DNA of 64,000 bases from Endomychus coccineus (lineage: Eukaryota > Arthropoda > Insecta > Coleoptera > Endomychidae): assembly GCA_958510875.1 (NCBI GenBank), contig OY294068.1, positions 173,941,411 to 174,005,410 of the forward strand, in the 5' to 3' direction. How positions within the stretch are numbered: position 1 is the stretch's first letter; each line of letters opens with the position of its first letter. Positions 48,101 to 56,819 of the stretch are shown here, one piece after another. Made by a program: the position numbers and the translations under genes. The notes beneath the pieces were generated by a model. The model had not been told where the DNA came from, made no database searches, and saw only the letters and a list, made by a program, of their open reading frames with translations.

Positions 48101-48540
48101 GTGAAAAATCTGCTGACGTTCAGCAGACAAGAAATACGGAATCTTGTTGCCTCCCTGACCGAACATGCCCCATGCAACAAACATCTCTATACGATGGGTT
48201 TGGTAGATCAGTCCACATGCAGGGATTGCATCGTGGAAGAAGAGACACCCAAGCATGTGCTGAGTCAGTGCACGGCATACGCGATTGGTCGTCGGACATA
48301 CCTTGGAGACGTTGAAACTACACCCGAGGTGATCAAAAGCATCCCCTACATCAGGCTATCGAATTTCATGGAATATACCGGACGGACGAGGAGATAGCAA
48401 TATGTGAGGGCACAATAGGACACTAATGACCGCGATGCAGTGGAGCTCCGTCTGGGGAGGAGAACCAACCTCACGGGGGAGGGGTTTTAGTCGGTAAGAA
48501 TCCGGCACACCCGGGGGCACGGGCCCCCGAAGCATCTATG
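48101..48540 (+). pseudogene. LINE RNase H tail continuing beyond the array, with 3' UTR
   Basis: From the last unit the frame continues past the junction at 48242 with EETPKHVLSQCTAYAIGRRT and YLGDVETTPEVIKSIPYIRL, ending FMEYTGRTRR at 48397. These match the natural LINE continuation (EET..H.L..C.A....R...LG). A 3' UTR with a GC-rich hairpin-like cccgggggcacgggcccccg (about 48510-48530) follows. This proves that the array units derive from a longer LINE insertion still present at the right edge. Confidence 0.8.
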
Positions 48541-48779
48541 CAAAATTTCCCCGGCTATAGAGAGCTCCAAAATTGTTAATTCCCGGCAATGCGGCTTTGG
48601 TCAGCAGATATCAACAAGAGACCTGATAAATATGGGCATATCAACTTCCGTAATATGGTTCGCTGCTTGTCGCTCACACTAGTTTTTTGCTTCATATTAA
48701 AGATCAATTTGAAGTGACCACCACAACTTCATACCGCTTTCTCATCTAGGGCCTCTATACCATCCAATGAAGCCAGAGG

Positions 48780-49470
48780 GTCCAGACAAAGACAGGTTGA
48801 CTCAATTAATTTGACAATGATTCTGAAATGGGGATCTGATAATATAGTAGAGTTTAATGCAACCAAAACTCATGCTTGTATCAGACCCACAATTCCAGAG
48901 CAGCCTCTCATGGAATGATCATGTGAGGTTCATTGCAAAACCCGGTTTGGTTTTCTATTCCGTGCAAAGACCTACTTTAAATCCCAGCAGCTCCTCATAA
49001 TCTACAAAGCATAGATTCGACCTGTCCTTGAGTACAGTACACATGTTTGGACGTCGGTACATACATTGAAGCTCTTCTACTTTATCCAGAAGAGAGCTAT
49101 TCATTTATGATGTCACACTTACGAATTCATTCACTTTTCTAGAACATCGTAGAAAGGTGAGCGACCTCTCCCTTTTATACAGATATTTTCATGGTTGATG
49201 TTCATCAGGAATCTTTTTCTTCTGTTATCCTACCATGAGAGGTTCCAGGAAGGATGAGCTCAAGTTAATCCCCCTTCAATGTCTAGTTCGAAACCTGCCA
49301 TTCCTTAATCTTTCAATCGAACGGAGAAGTTGTGGAACTGCCTAGGTAGGTCTTTCCCTACGCCTATAAGGCCTATAACTTTCAAGACTCCAAGATAAAT
49401 TCCTCTCTCGACATGCCACTGCATTTTCACCCAATGTTTTTGAAGATTATATGTTTTCCTCCCGAGTGGT
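48780..49470 (+). pseudogene. LINE ORF2 thumb and C-terminus remnant
   Basis: Plus-strand frames read MILKWGSDNIVEFNATKTHA near 48820-48880 (the RT thumb: W...N.V.FN..KT), then YFKSQQLLIIYKA, stop, IRPVLEYSTHVW near 48970-49045, QKRAIHL and later NRTEKLWNCLG near 49320. This is the same C-terminal family as the minus-strand relics at 18.0-18.4 and 22.6-23.2 kb. It has several stops and frame changes. The RT palm is absent upstream, where the previous LINE's 3' UTR ends. Confidence 0.72.
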
Positions 49471-49474
49471 CAAA

Positions 49475-50585
49475 GTCCAGAAGAAAATATTATCATATAA
49501 TCTCAAGATATTGCAAGTTCCTTATGAAGATATGTCATCTCTGATGAACTAGCTGCAGTCGTTAAGGAGTCCAAGTGTGAGTACATCATAAATTATGAAT
49601 TTGGAATATATTCCAACTATGTCACTAGAACGAAAATTCCAAAGAATTATTTTGATATGCCATAATTTCCAAATTCATATCATTTCTGTTTTCTTCGAAT
49701 TATTGTGCTGACAATTAGGTAGAAACGGCAAGATTTACGGAGAGTCGTGTAAAGTTAGTTTTCTGCAATAAATTGCCATTTTGTGGCAAGGGGCGAGACG
49801 TTAATGAGACATTATTTTTGAAACATCTCCCGCATTAATCATATAGTTGCGTTGTCTCAGTCATCACGGATTTTACAACGGACGTGACGACAATTCAGAT
49901 AGCGCCCGGCATCTGTTATATGACCACGAATTTAATTGAATCCTGCTGCATATTATATTAGTTCCTATCTTGAGCGTTATTCGCCGACGGAATCTCGCAA
50001 GTCTGCGTGATATACCGACCCGAACTTCCCAAGATATATCTACCACGTGACGGATACGCTCGGCCCCGCACCTATAATCATAGATATTCCTACTTTTTAC
50101 TTCCAATTCCCGACGTATTATTTGAAAATATTCCGTATTCCAGATATGTTTTTCCATCCGCTTGAATGGAGAGTCCATGTTCTAATCTAATTTGATCGAG
50201 AGTTGTATGGAACCATTATTTAGATATTTTTTGTTGTGTTTGGTTGTTCAGTAAACTTATAGAATTTCGTATACAGTGCGTCCCAGAAGTAATGAATGAA
50301 TTCTTTAAAATCGTTGGCATAAATATTTTGGAAAATTGCTCGGACGAGTAGAATTTTATTTCTAAAACGCCAGTCAGACGTGTAATTTACAATGCCACAT
50401 CCCTTCATCCCTGATGGCTAGCAGCCACAACTTGCTATACCAAATATTATATGCAGGGCGTGTCTCACCACGAACTGCATCGATCGATATCTCAAAAAGC
50501 TGACCAACGTCAATAAGTACTATTCATCTAAAACATTTTTAAGATGCGGCACTTCCGGTTATACCGGAAGTCGATGACAACTTCG
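49475..50585. other. Unassigned; 49740-50200 less AT-rich
   Basis: No gene was recognised. 49740-50200 has balanced composition and attaat/taatta cores, like the blocks at 11.2, 19.7 and 24.1 kb. From 50276 the phrase tgcgtcccagaag begins another old mariner-like remnant. A perfect hairpin (acttccggt / accggaagt, 50551-50571) lies just before the next element. Confidence 0.3.
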
Positions 50586-50589
50586 TTAT

Positions 50590-51255
50590 TTCAAATAGAA
50601 CACCCTATGTTTTATTGCATTTTTGGATTCTACGGAAAGCTGTAGGTACATTTCATCTATCTTGTCCTATACCTAGATTCAACAATTTTGTGATATTTGC
50701 AATTTTAGAGAAAAAATTATAGATGCAGACCCGTGCTTAATTGCTAGTTTCTCCATTACGGCTACATATTCGTCAACTTTCTCTTGTCATTTTTAGTTAA
50801 AGACCTAATACAGAAATATACCGAAATGAAAATTTTCGATCTTGTACAGGTGCTCACAAAAAATTATTGAAATATTAATTTAAAAAATATCGAAAACTCT
50901 AAATTTTCAAATAGGAACCTCCATGTCATTTTCTAACATTTGTATGATCAGCAATGCCCAACCAGATTTACCAAACTTAAAAACGCCTGCCTGAAATAGG
51001 TGTTAAACTATTATTTTTCAAATGAATGGAAAATGATAATATTTACACAAGTTGCCTAAATTTTTTGTGGTGAATGCGGTCACTATAAAACACGTCTGGG
51101 TTTCCATTTGAAAATTTAGAGTTTTTGGCATTCTTCGAATTATTATTTCAATAATTTCTCGTGAGCATCGGTTGAATTTAGGTATAGGACATGATAGATG
51201 AAAGGTTTTTCCGTAGAATCCAAAAATGCAATAAGTCATAGGGTATCCCATTTCC
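50590..51255. mobile_element. Palindromic MITE-like element (~665 bp)
   Basis: 50595-50690 (accctatgttttattgcatt, tggattctacggaaagc, tcatctatcttgtcctatac) pairs with the inverse of 51175-51250. An inner block, 50845-50930 (gtgctcacaaaaaattattgaaat...ctctaaattttcaaat in parts), pairs with the inverse of 51092-51172. There is no transposase. The frame at 51018-51251 (minus) is contained in the palindrome and meaningless. Exact ends and target duplication are uncertain. Confidence 0.65.
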
Positions 51256-51622
51256 TAGTGATTAGGACAGTTCATTCTATGATTATAAATATAATGACCA
51301 CTACTATACTTGATCGGCTTCCTCGTTCCACTAATGAGTTCTTGAGGATAGCAATACAGCTGTTTGCAACTAAAAGATGTGTTGTCACTGTTCAACTTGA
51401 AGACTAAAATTTCGCCTATCGATTCTAACACGAAATATGTTTATATTATACTTTGCATTCAATATTATTGATTATTGAAATAATTTCGATTATATGTGTA
51501 TGTTGTATTACAATTATGATTATTGAACTATTGAAAGATTGATTTTCACTAATTGAATACTTATAAATGTGACTAGTTTTGCTAAAACCATAGCTTCTTG
51601 AACACATATAACAATGTGAGTA

Positions 51623-53977
51623 CAGGGTGTCCCATTTTGGGTACTTTTGCGGGGTATCTCCTTTATTTTTAAAGATAGAGAGTTGCGGTTTTCGCGACAC
51701 TGTGCTACTTTTTCGTAAAACTCAAGATGCCGTCAACAGAATTTTCATAGCCCTTTTAGTTTTTAAGATACAGGGCATTTCTGAAAATGTTGCATTTTGT
51801 GACCCCCCTCGTATCTCCGTCATCCTTCAACTTATCGAAAAGGTAAAATAACATTCTAATAGATTCTTTTCCGTAGAATGCAGTGGTGTAGATAACTTTT
51901 GTTACATATTTACTGTTTTTGAGTTATAAAGTAAACTTATGTTCTTTAAATGGAACACCCTGTATATTTATAGACTATAAAATTTGTCCTTTTTTTACCT
52001 TTTCAAAAATATATGATAGTATGAACTTTTTCTCAGAAACCCGCAAATAATTGACAATTTTCAGAAATTGAATACATATTTTAATAGTAGGCTATGGATA
52101 ACAATAATAAACAAGTGCAAGTTACATATTACTAACGAATAATTGGATACCTTGTATAAAGGTATCTATTAAAAAAAATTCTCATAAATCTTTTTTCTAA
52201 CAGTAAGTTTGTAACAACAGTTTTGTGGCGTAAAGTGACAATATAACAAAAACACAAAAAAATAACATTATTAAAAAGCATTAAATGTGATGTTCAAATT
52301 GACCACCATTTTCTCTAATGCAAAATTGGCACATCTTTGAGAGTCTTTGAATAGCGTTCAAAAGAACCATTGTTCTCATTCGCAGATTTCGAAAAGCTAA
52401 ATGAATTGCCTCTCGAAGTTCTGCAATGTCATATCGAGTTTTATATACTTCATTTTGTATATATATAAAAAAATCTAAAATTGAGAGATCTGGTGATCGT
52501 GGAGGCCATCTAACAGGTTCGTTGGTACCTGTTCATCTTTGAGGAAAGTTATTATTAAGAAAGGCCCTTAAGAGCCTAGAGTTATGACTTGGGTCACCAT
52601 CTTGCTGTAGGTAAAAAGCATTATACTGGGAATGTTTTCGAGCAGTTCTGGAATAACTTTTTCAAGAATTTCTAGGTATCTACGTGCTGTAAGACCTCCT
52701 TCAAAAATCCTATAAACTATATGTCTACCCAAAATAAAACATGAAACCCCAACTCCAAAGCGTCCTTGTTGTGCCCTTTCAAACATTAAATGCTGATTTT
52801 CACTATGCCAGTTCCTGGTATTGTAACGATTGAAAATGCCAGCACTTGAAATAAAGCATTCGTCTGACCAGATAACAAGTCTGCCAAATAAATCGTTAGC
52901 ATCGATTTGTTGCAAATACCACTGGCAAAACAGTGCCCGGCGCTCGGCATCGCCAGGATGCAAATGTTGTAGTATATCAAATTTGTATGGATGATACTTA
53001 TATTTCTTCAAGATCCTCTAAGCGTTAGTTTTTGGCACACCAATTTCCTTCTCAATTTTTCTACATGAGGACGAAGGTGTTGCTTCTATATATCCTAAAG
53101 TATCTATCTCTTTTCTTTCCCTGTTCTCTTTGTTGTATGTTTCATGGCGCGGGTGAGCAAATTATCCGTGCCAACTAAATTTGCTTTTAAACGGGCAAAT
53201 ATCCCAAAAAACGGTTGCCTTCTCTCAGGATATCTAACAAGCAAAAATTAAAATCATAATAGAGATTTTCATAGCCATAATAGCTTACTCACCTTTGGAA
53301 ATATTATTCCGAAGCTTCTTCAGAATTTTCATTACTCTGTATAAAACTTACCATCATATCATATTTCTCATAATTTTCGTAAGCTGCCATTATTCGAAGA
53401 AATTGATAAATATCTATTGAATAATGATACCAAACAAACGAAAATAAACAGCTTAAATGCGATAGAGATTTGACGTTTATTTCTGTTTCTTGTCATAAAC
53501 AATATCAATGGCCTACTATTAAAATATGTATTTAATTTCTGAAAATTGTCAATTATTTGCGTGTTTCTGAAAAAAGTTTATACTATCATATATTTTTGAA
53601 AAGGTAAAAAAGACAAATTTTATAGTCTATAAATATACCGGGTGTTCTATTTAAAAAAACATAAGTTTGCTTCATAACTCAAAAACAGTAAATATGTAAC
53701 AAAAGTTATCTACACCACTGCTTTCTACGGAAAAAAAACTATTAGAATATTATTTTACTTTTCGATAAGTTGAAGGATAACGGAGATACGAGGGGGGTCA
53801 CAAAATGCAACATTTTCAGAAATGCCCTGTATCTTAAAAACCAAAAGGGCTATGAAAATTCTGTTGACGGCATCTTGAGTTTTACGAAAAAATAGCACAG
53901 TGTCGCAATAACCGCAACTCTCTATCTTTAAAAATAAAGGAGATAACCCGCAAAAGTACCTAAAATGCGACACCCAG
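51623..53977 (-). mobile_element. Mariner-type transposon with ~470-bp TIRs
   Basis: A complete element lies between TA dinucleotides (51621-51622 and 53978-53979). The terminal inverted repeats run 51623-52092 and 53511-53977 and are highly similar along the whole length (for example 'gtatctccgtcatccttcaa' against 'ttgaaggataacggagatac'). Outer ends are cagggtgtcccattttgg on the left and the inverse of that with small changes on the right. The transposase pseudogene (52281-53390, minus) fills the middle. The element is 2,355 bp. TIRs this long are unusual for mariners, which mostly have about 30 bp. Confidence 0.9.
52281..53390 (-). pseudogene. Mariner-type transposase with one 59-nt intron, five lesions
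   Basis: A short first exon (53390-53293) starts MAAYENYEKYDMMVSFIQSN. It ends at a GT donor (ggtgagtaag) at 53292, and a 59-nt intron closes with ttgttag at 53234. Exon 2 resumes in phase with YPERRQPFFGIFARL, the usual RFP-R..PS...F.RL region. Then come an HTH part (EIGVPKTN...RILKKYKYHP), the catalytic core VIWSDECF (first Asp), QQDGDPSH (second Asp at 52599-52601) and RSPDLSILDFF (third Asp at 52488-52490), and the end CIRENGGQFEHHI with stop at 52281-52283. Between the second and third Asp are 36 codons, including one stop. Lesions: TAA in exon 1, frameshift near 53110, TAG near 53025, frameshift near 52615, TGA near 52546. Confidence 0.85.
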
Positions 53978-54309
53978 TACTGTGAGGATTTTCATCATGT
54001 AATGGCTGATTCTATTCAATTTGATAAATTGTATTCTAGATATTCAAAGGAAGTTTCTAAATTTCAAAGTTTTGTTTGTGAATGTTTGTAGATATTGAAA
54101 CATTTGCCAATTCATAATAGGGAATACATTTCTGTAAAATGGATGCAATTGTTATTTACAATCTTCCTTAGTACCGCTACGGACATTAAATTACATCAAA
54201 CTAAGAATATTATATACATTTCAACCAGTAATAAGGAGTGAACAAAGCCGTTATGGATTATATTATATTTCTCTGTTCATGATTCTATGTCTTGTAATTC
54301 AATGCCCGT

Positions 54310-54850
54310 TGAATTAGTAGTCGAGGGAATCGTTGTTTTGACAGTATTGCTCTTCCATTTAAATATAAGGTATTCCATAACCAGGTTAGAAATAGTAGCT
54401 GAAATAGAAGATTTCATTGCTGTGCCGAATATTTATCCAAAATATTGCTCACCGTATTGAAAATAAGTGCATTGTGAACAAAACTTTTCTGCATTTTCAA
54501 ATTCAGATTGATCCAGAGGTATGTGATTCTCAATCTCTGCCCGAAGTTTTTTGATGCTACTCTATGCCGTAACAACTGGTATATTTGTGAATGAAGAAAC
54601 AACGTCCAAGGAGATTATAATAGACTATCTACGAGTGCGAATTGACTTTCTAAAGATACATTAATATGCCATGAGTCCTTCAGATAAAATTCATTTCTTC
54701 CTCTTATATTGTTGATAGATTTTGATATATTATAGGTAGGCAATATTACGTACAATAGGTCTTAAAGGTATATCAGTTTTATGTAGGTACAATAGGTCTT
54801 AAGGGTATATCAGTTTTATGTAGTTTCGGAAGCTCTTAAATATAAGGTGC
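54310..54850 (-). pseudogene. Penelope-like reverse transcriptase fragment
   Basis: On the minus strand, in shifted frames: LHKTDIPLRPIVRNIAYL (near 54830-54735, the KIHK...PLRPIVS motif), a SSFTNIPV segment near 54600 (the SLFTNIP motif that carries a conserved core position, with its usual leading Asp region unclear), FENAEKF, TYFQYGEQYFG, then AMKSSISATISNLVMEYL near 54425-54370 (the AMGSPLSP...NI.ME motif, with Gly-Ser to Lys-Ser). Stops and frameshifts are frequent. It lies immediately left of the Pif1-bearing segment. Confidence 0.75.
54750..54823. repeat. 37-bp tandem duplication inside the Penelope fragment
   Basis: 54750-54786 and 54787-54823 differ at a single base (cttaaaggta / cttaagggta). 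It duplicates the LHKTDIPLRPIV coding segment. Confidence 0.95.
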
Positions 54851-54859
54851 TTGCCCATA

Positions 54860-55755
54860 ATGGAAAATCAATCGGGGGCACGGTAGTGCCCCCGCCAAGT
54901 CGAGCGCGAAGCAAACACTGCCGTACCATCCTTTACTGGAACCATTTCGCCGCATTTTCAGGCCCCTATTTGAGAACCTCTGGATAAGACCAGAACGCAG
55001 AAAATCGTCATCCAGTAAGCTATAAAATCACATTCTTGAAATAAAGAATTCCAAGTCTGTAGGTCATTTGGTTCCGAAGTTACGCGAAAGCAAAGTTTCG
55101 CATTCATGACACTCACTCACACACTCACTCATGATCATCAGAATAGAACTAGTACTTCCCATAAACTCAGACAGCGGAAATTTGGTACATAGTTAGGGTT
55201 TAATGGCCACATGAAGGGAAAAACTATAAAAACTATGATAATCGAAGATCTGGAGTACCTGGTGACCCTTATTTGAAAACACAAGAGCCCAACCAAACAA
55301 TCAAAGATCGACATACCGCCTTTACAAAAAATATTCAACATTGTTTGCCTCTTCATTTGATGTCAAAAATCGAAGGTCTGATGTATCTGATGAAGAACCC
55401 CCAGCTTGTCTCAGCTGCATTAGAGATATGGTAATGCCCCCTTCTACTATTGGTACATAAAAGAATGCCGTGAATTTGATTCACGAATTATTGCCTATTA
55501 AGTCAAAATTTGAGATCATACCCGGGGCATACGTGTACAGAGTATGCCCTAACAATTCACAAGAGCCAAGGTCTAAGTTTAAAAAATGCCCTCATGGACA
55601 TTGGCACCTCCATATTCTCTTGTGGCCAAGCCTACGTGGCGCTTTCACGAGTAACCAATCTTCATGGGGTGCACCTCATAAATGTTGACTTCAAGAGTAT
55701 AAAAGCTCAAGCTTCAGCGATCACCGAATACAACCGGCTTAGGCGTAAATAACGC
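54860..55755 (+). mobile_element. Probable Helitron-type or other Pif1-encoding element remnant
   Basis: It begins in a region with a perfect hairpin (8-bp arms ggggg-cac / gtg-ccccc, 4-nt loop, 54874-54893). It continues with a stretch rich in 'ttacgcgaaagcaaagtttcgc' type words and 'cactcactcacacactcact', and ends with the Pif1 helicase C-terminus. Helitrons encode Rep-Helicase proteins with a Pif1-like C-terminal helicase. No Rep motif or CTRR end was found, so a captured or Polinton-type source is possible. Confidence 0.45.
55510..55752 (+). pseudogene. Pif1-type helicase C-terminus
   Basis: The 80-codon frame contains YALTIHKSQGLSL (residues ~12-24, helicase motif V region) and GQAYVALSRVTNL (about residues 39-51, motif VI with the arginine finger). 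It ends EYNRLRRK. The order, spacing and ending match the last part of Pif1-family DNA helicases, as found in Helitrons and in cellular Pif1. The N-terminal ATPase motifs (Walker A and B) are not found upstream; 55390-55510 gives only a short in-frame fragment (LLPIKSKFEIIPG) in a different frame. It is a 3' fragment, and the ATG shown is fortuitous. Confidence 0.8.
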
Positions 55756-56006
55756 GCCGATCTTTCAGAAATTAAAGCGTCTAAGCCGTCTGAAAGAATA
55801 AATAATAATATATAAAAAGAATAAATAATGAACGCGAATGGGCAATACGAAAAACTGTTGCTATTGTACAAGAATCAGAACCGGAAAAAAGGAGAAGAAA
55901 GATTTGTAATAATAAAAAAACTACTCCTAAAAAGAAAAAAAATGTGTCAAATAAGAAAATCTGATGAAATAAATCAATATGCCCACGTTTCTACAAAAAG
56001 AAGTGA

Positions 56007-56816
56007 AATCCCACCAGAAACATTCTGTAAGAAACTAGCCAAGTCTCGATGGAGCTGCTTGTTTATCTCTAGTAATGAAATCTAGACAAAGTCGTGCCAA
56101 GTGTAAGGTTCCTTACTGCGATTTCTTTATTATTATAGTTAATGTTGTGTGACTTGGCCGTTGAAGGGTACACAAGGGTACAAAACCAGGTGCTCCATGA
56201 CACCATTGCACCAATCTGTCGCCAGAACCGCTACCCATTGACGATGGAAAATTGCCACTTGGAAAACGTTGATTCAATATCCAGTCAATCGTAGGCTTGA
56301 TAAAGCTGCGTATTTCAATCATACTTATGTGTAGGCGAGCCTGAAACAAACAGTATGGAAAATTATTTCTAGTACAGACGGACTTCTAATCATTGATAGA
56401 AGTCTGTCTGTACGTCTATTTTATGTTAGATCGGTGGTCGATTTGACGCTCCAAAAAGAAGAGAGCAGAAGTCAGCATTGTCAATGCTGAATGAATGTGT
56501 TGCACAATCAACAACAGCCTAAAATAAGACACTAGCGTCCAATTACCAATACCAGTATGGGCTATTATCTCGCTTAACAAACATAGGTAGTTTCAACAGA
56601 TAACATTACGTGTAAACAAAATTGACTTGTACCCACTAACGTATAAAGAATGTTCAACGGCCAAGTCACACAACATTAACTATAATAATGAAGAAATCGC
56701 AGTAAGGAACCTTAGACTTGGCACGACTTTGTCTATATTTCATTACTTTGTAGAGATAAACAAGCAGCTCCATCGAGACTTGGCTAGTTCTTTACAGAAT
56801 TTTTTTGGTGGGATTT
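56007..56816. repeat. ~160-bp inverted repeats around a host exon
   Basis: 56007-56165 matches the inverse of 56653-56816 (shared 'ctagccaagtctcgatggag', 'ctgcttgtttatctcta', 'gacaaagtcgtgccaagt', 'ggttccttactgcgatttct', 'tgttgtgtgacttggccgtt'), with a few substitutions and one small indel. The 487-bp interior holds a LanC-like exon and a second hairpin (56372-56413, 17-bp arms with one mismatch). This could be a transposon with captured DNA, or two inverted copies of one short repeat that happen to flank the exon. Confidence 0.85.
56166..56340 (-). pseudogene. Orphan exon of a LanC-like protein
   Basis: Minus-strand translation: ARLHISMIEIRSFIKPTIDW, then LNQRFPSGNFPSSMGSGSGD and RLVQWCHGAPGF. 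This matches the segment of eukaryotic LanC-like proteins (LANCL family, glutathione-binding zinc proteins) that contains SGN(F/Y)PSS and the zinc-ligand motif WCHGAPG. A good 3' splice acceptor (ctgtttgtttcag, 56354-56341) directly precedes GCT CGC, so this is an intron-bounded exon, not a retrocopy. The downstream side runs to the inverted repeat at 56165 without a convincing donor, so the exon is probably cut there. No other LANCL exon was seen in the window. Either the gene is broken here or the exon was captured. Confidence 0.75.
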
Positions 56817-56819
56817 ATT

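Larger units (their letters stand above)
34433..48242 (+). repeat. Tandem array: 10 copies of a 1,381-bp unit
   Basis: Ten head-to-tail units start at about 34433, 35814, 37195, 38576, 39957, 41338, 42719, 44100, 45481 and 46862. The word aagaag lies exactly at both array ends (34427-34432 and 48237-48242, 10 x 1,381 bp apart) and at each internal junction. Units differ by only a handful of substitutions. Unit 1 is the most divergent at its edges (tactta for atcttg at its start, cacaaag for ccccatg near its end). Each unit holds about 700 bp of unidentified sequence, then a LINE RT-start fragment, then a LINE RNase H-tail fragment. The stacked minus-strand frames of 76 and 68 codons in each unit are shadows of the RNase H-tail fragment. 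Confidence 0.97.

Noticed and set aside
34433..48242. rDNA, histone or other multigene cluster
   Set aside because: No rRNA, histone or other intact gene is in the unit; the coding content is LINE debris with stops.
34433..48242. CRISPR-like array
   Set aside because: Units are 1.4 kb without spacer-repeat structure, and the genome is eukaryotic.
52488..52601. Novel DD36D spacing class
   Set aside because: The 36-codon spacing was first striking, but the stretch aligns without gaps to the common insect pattern (FP.RW.G...P..WPPRSPD), so it is normal for that group.
52786..52980. 64-codon minus-strand frame
   Set aside because: Out-of-frame shadow of the mariner-type transposase.
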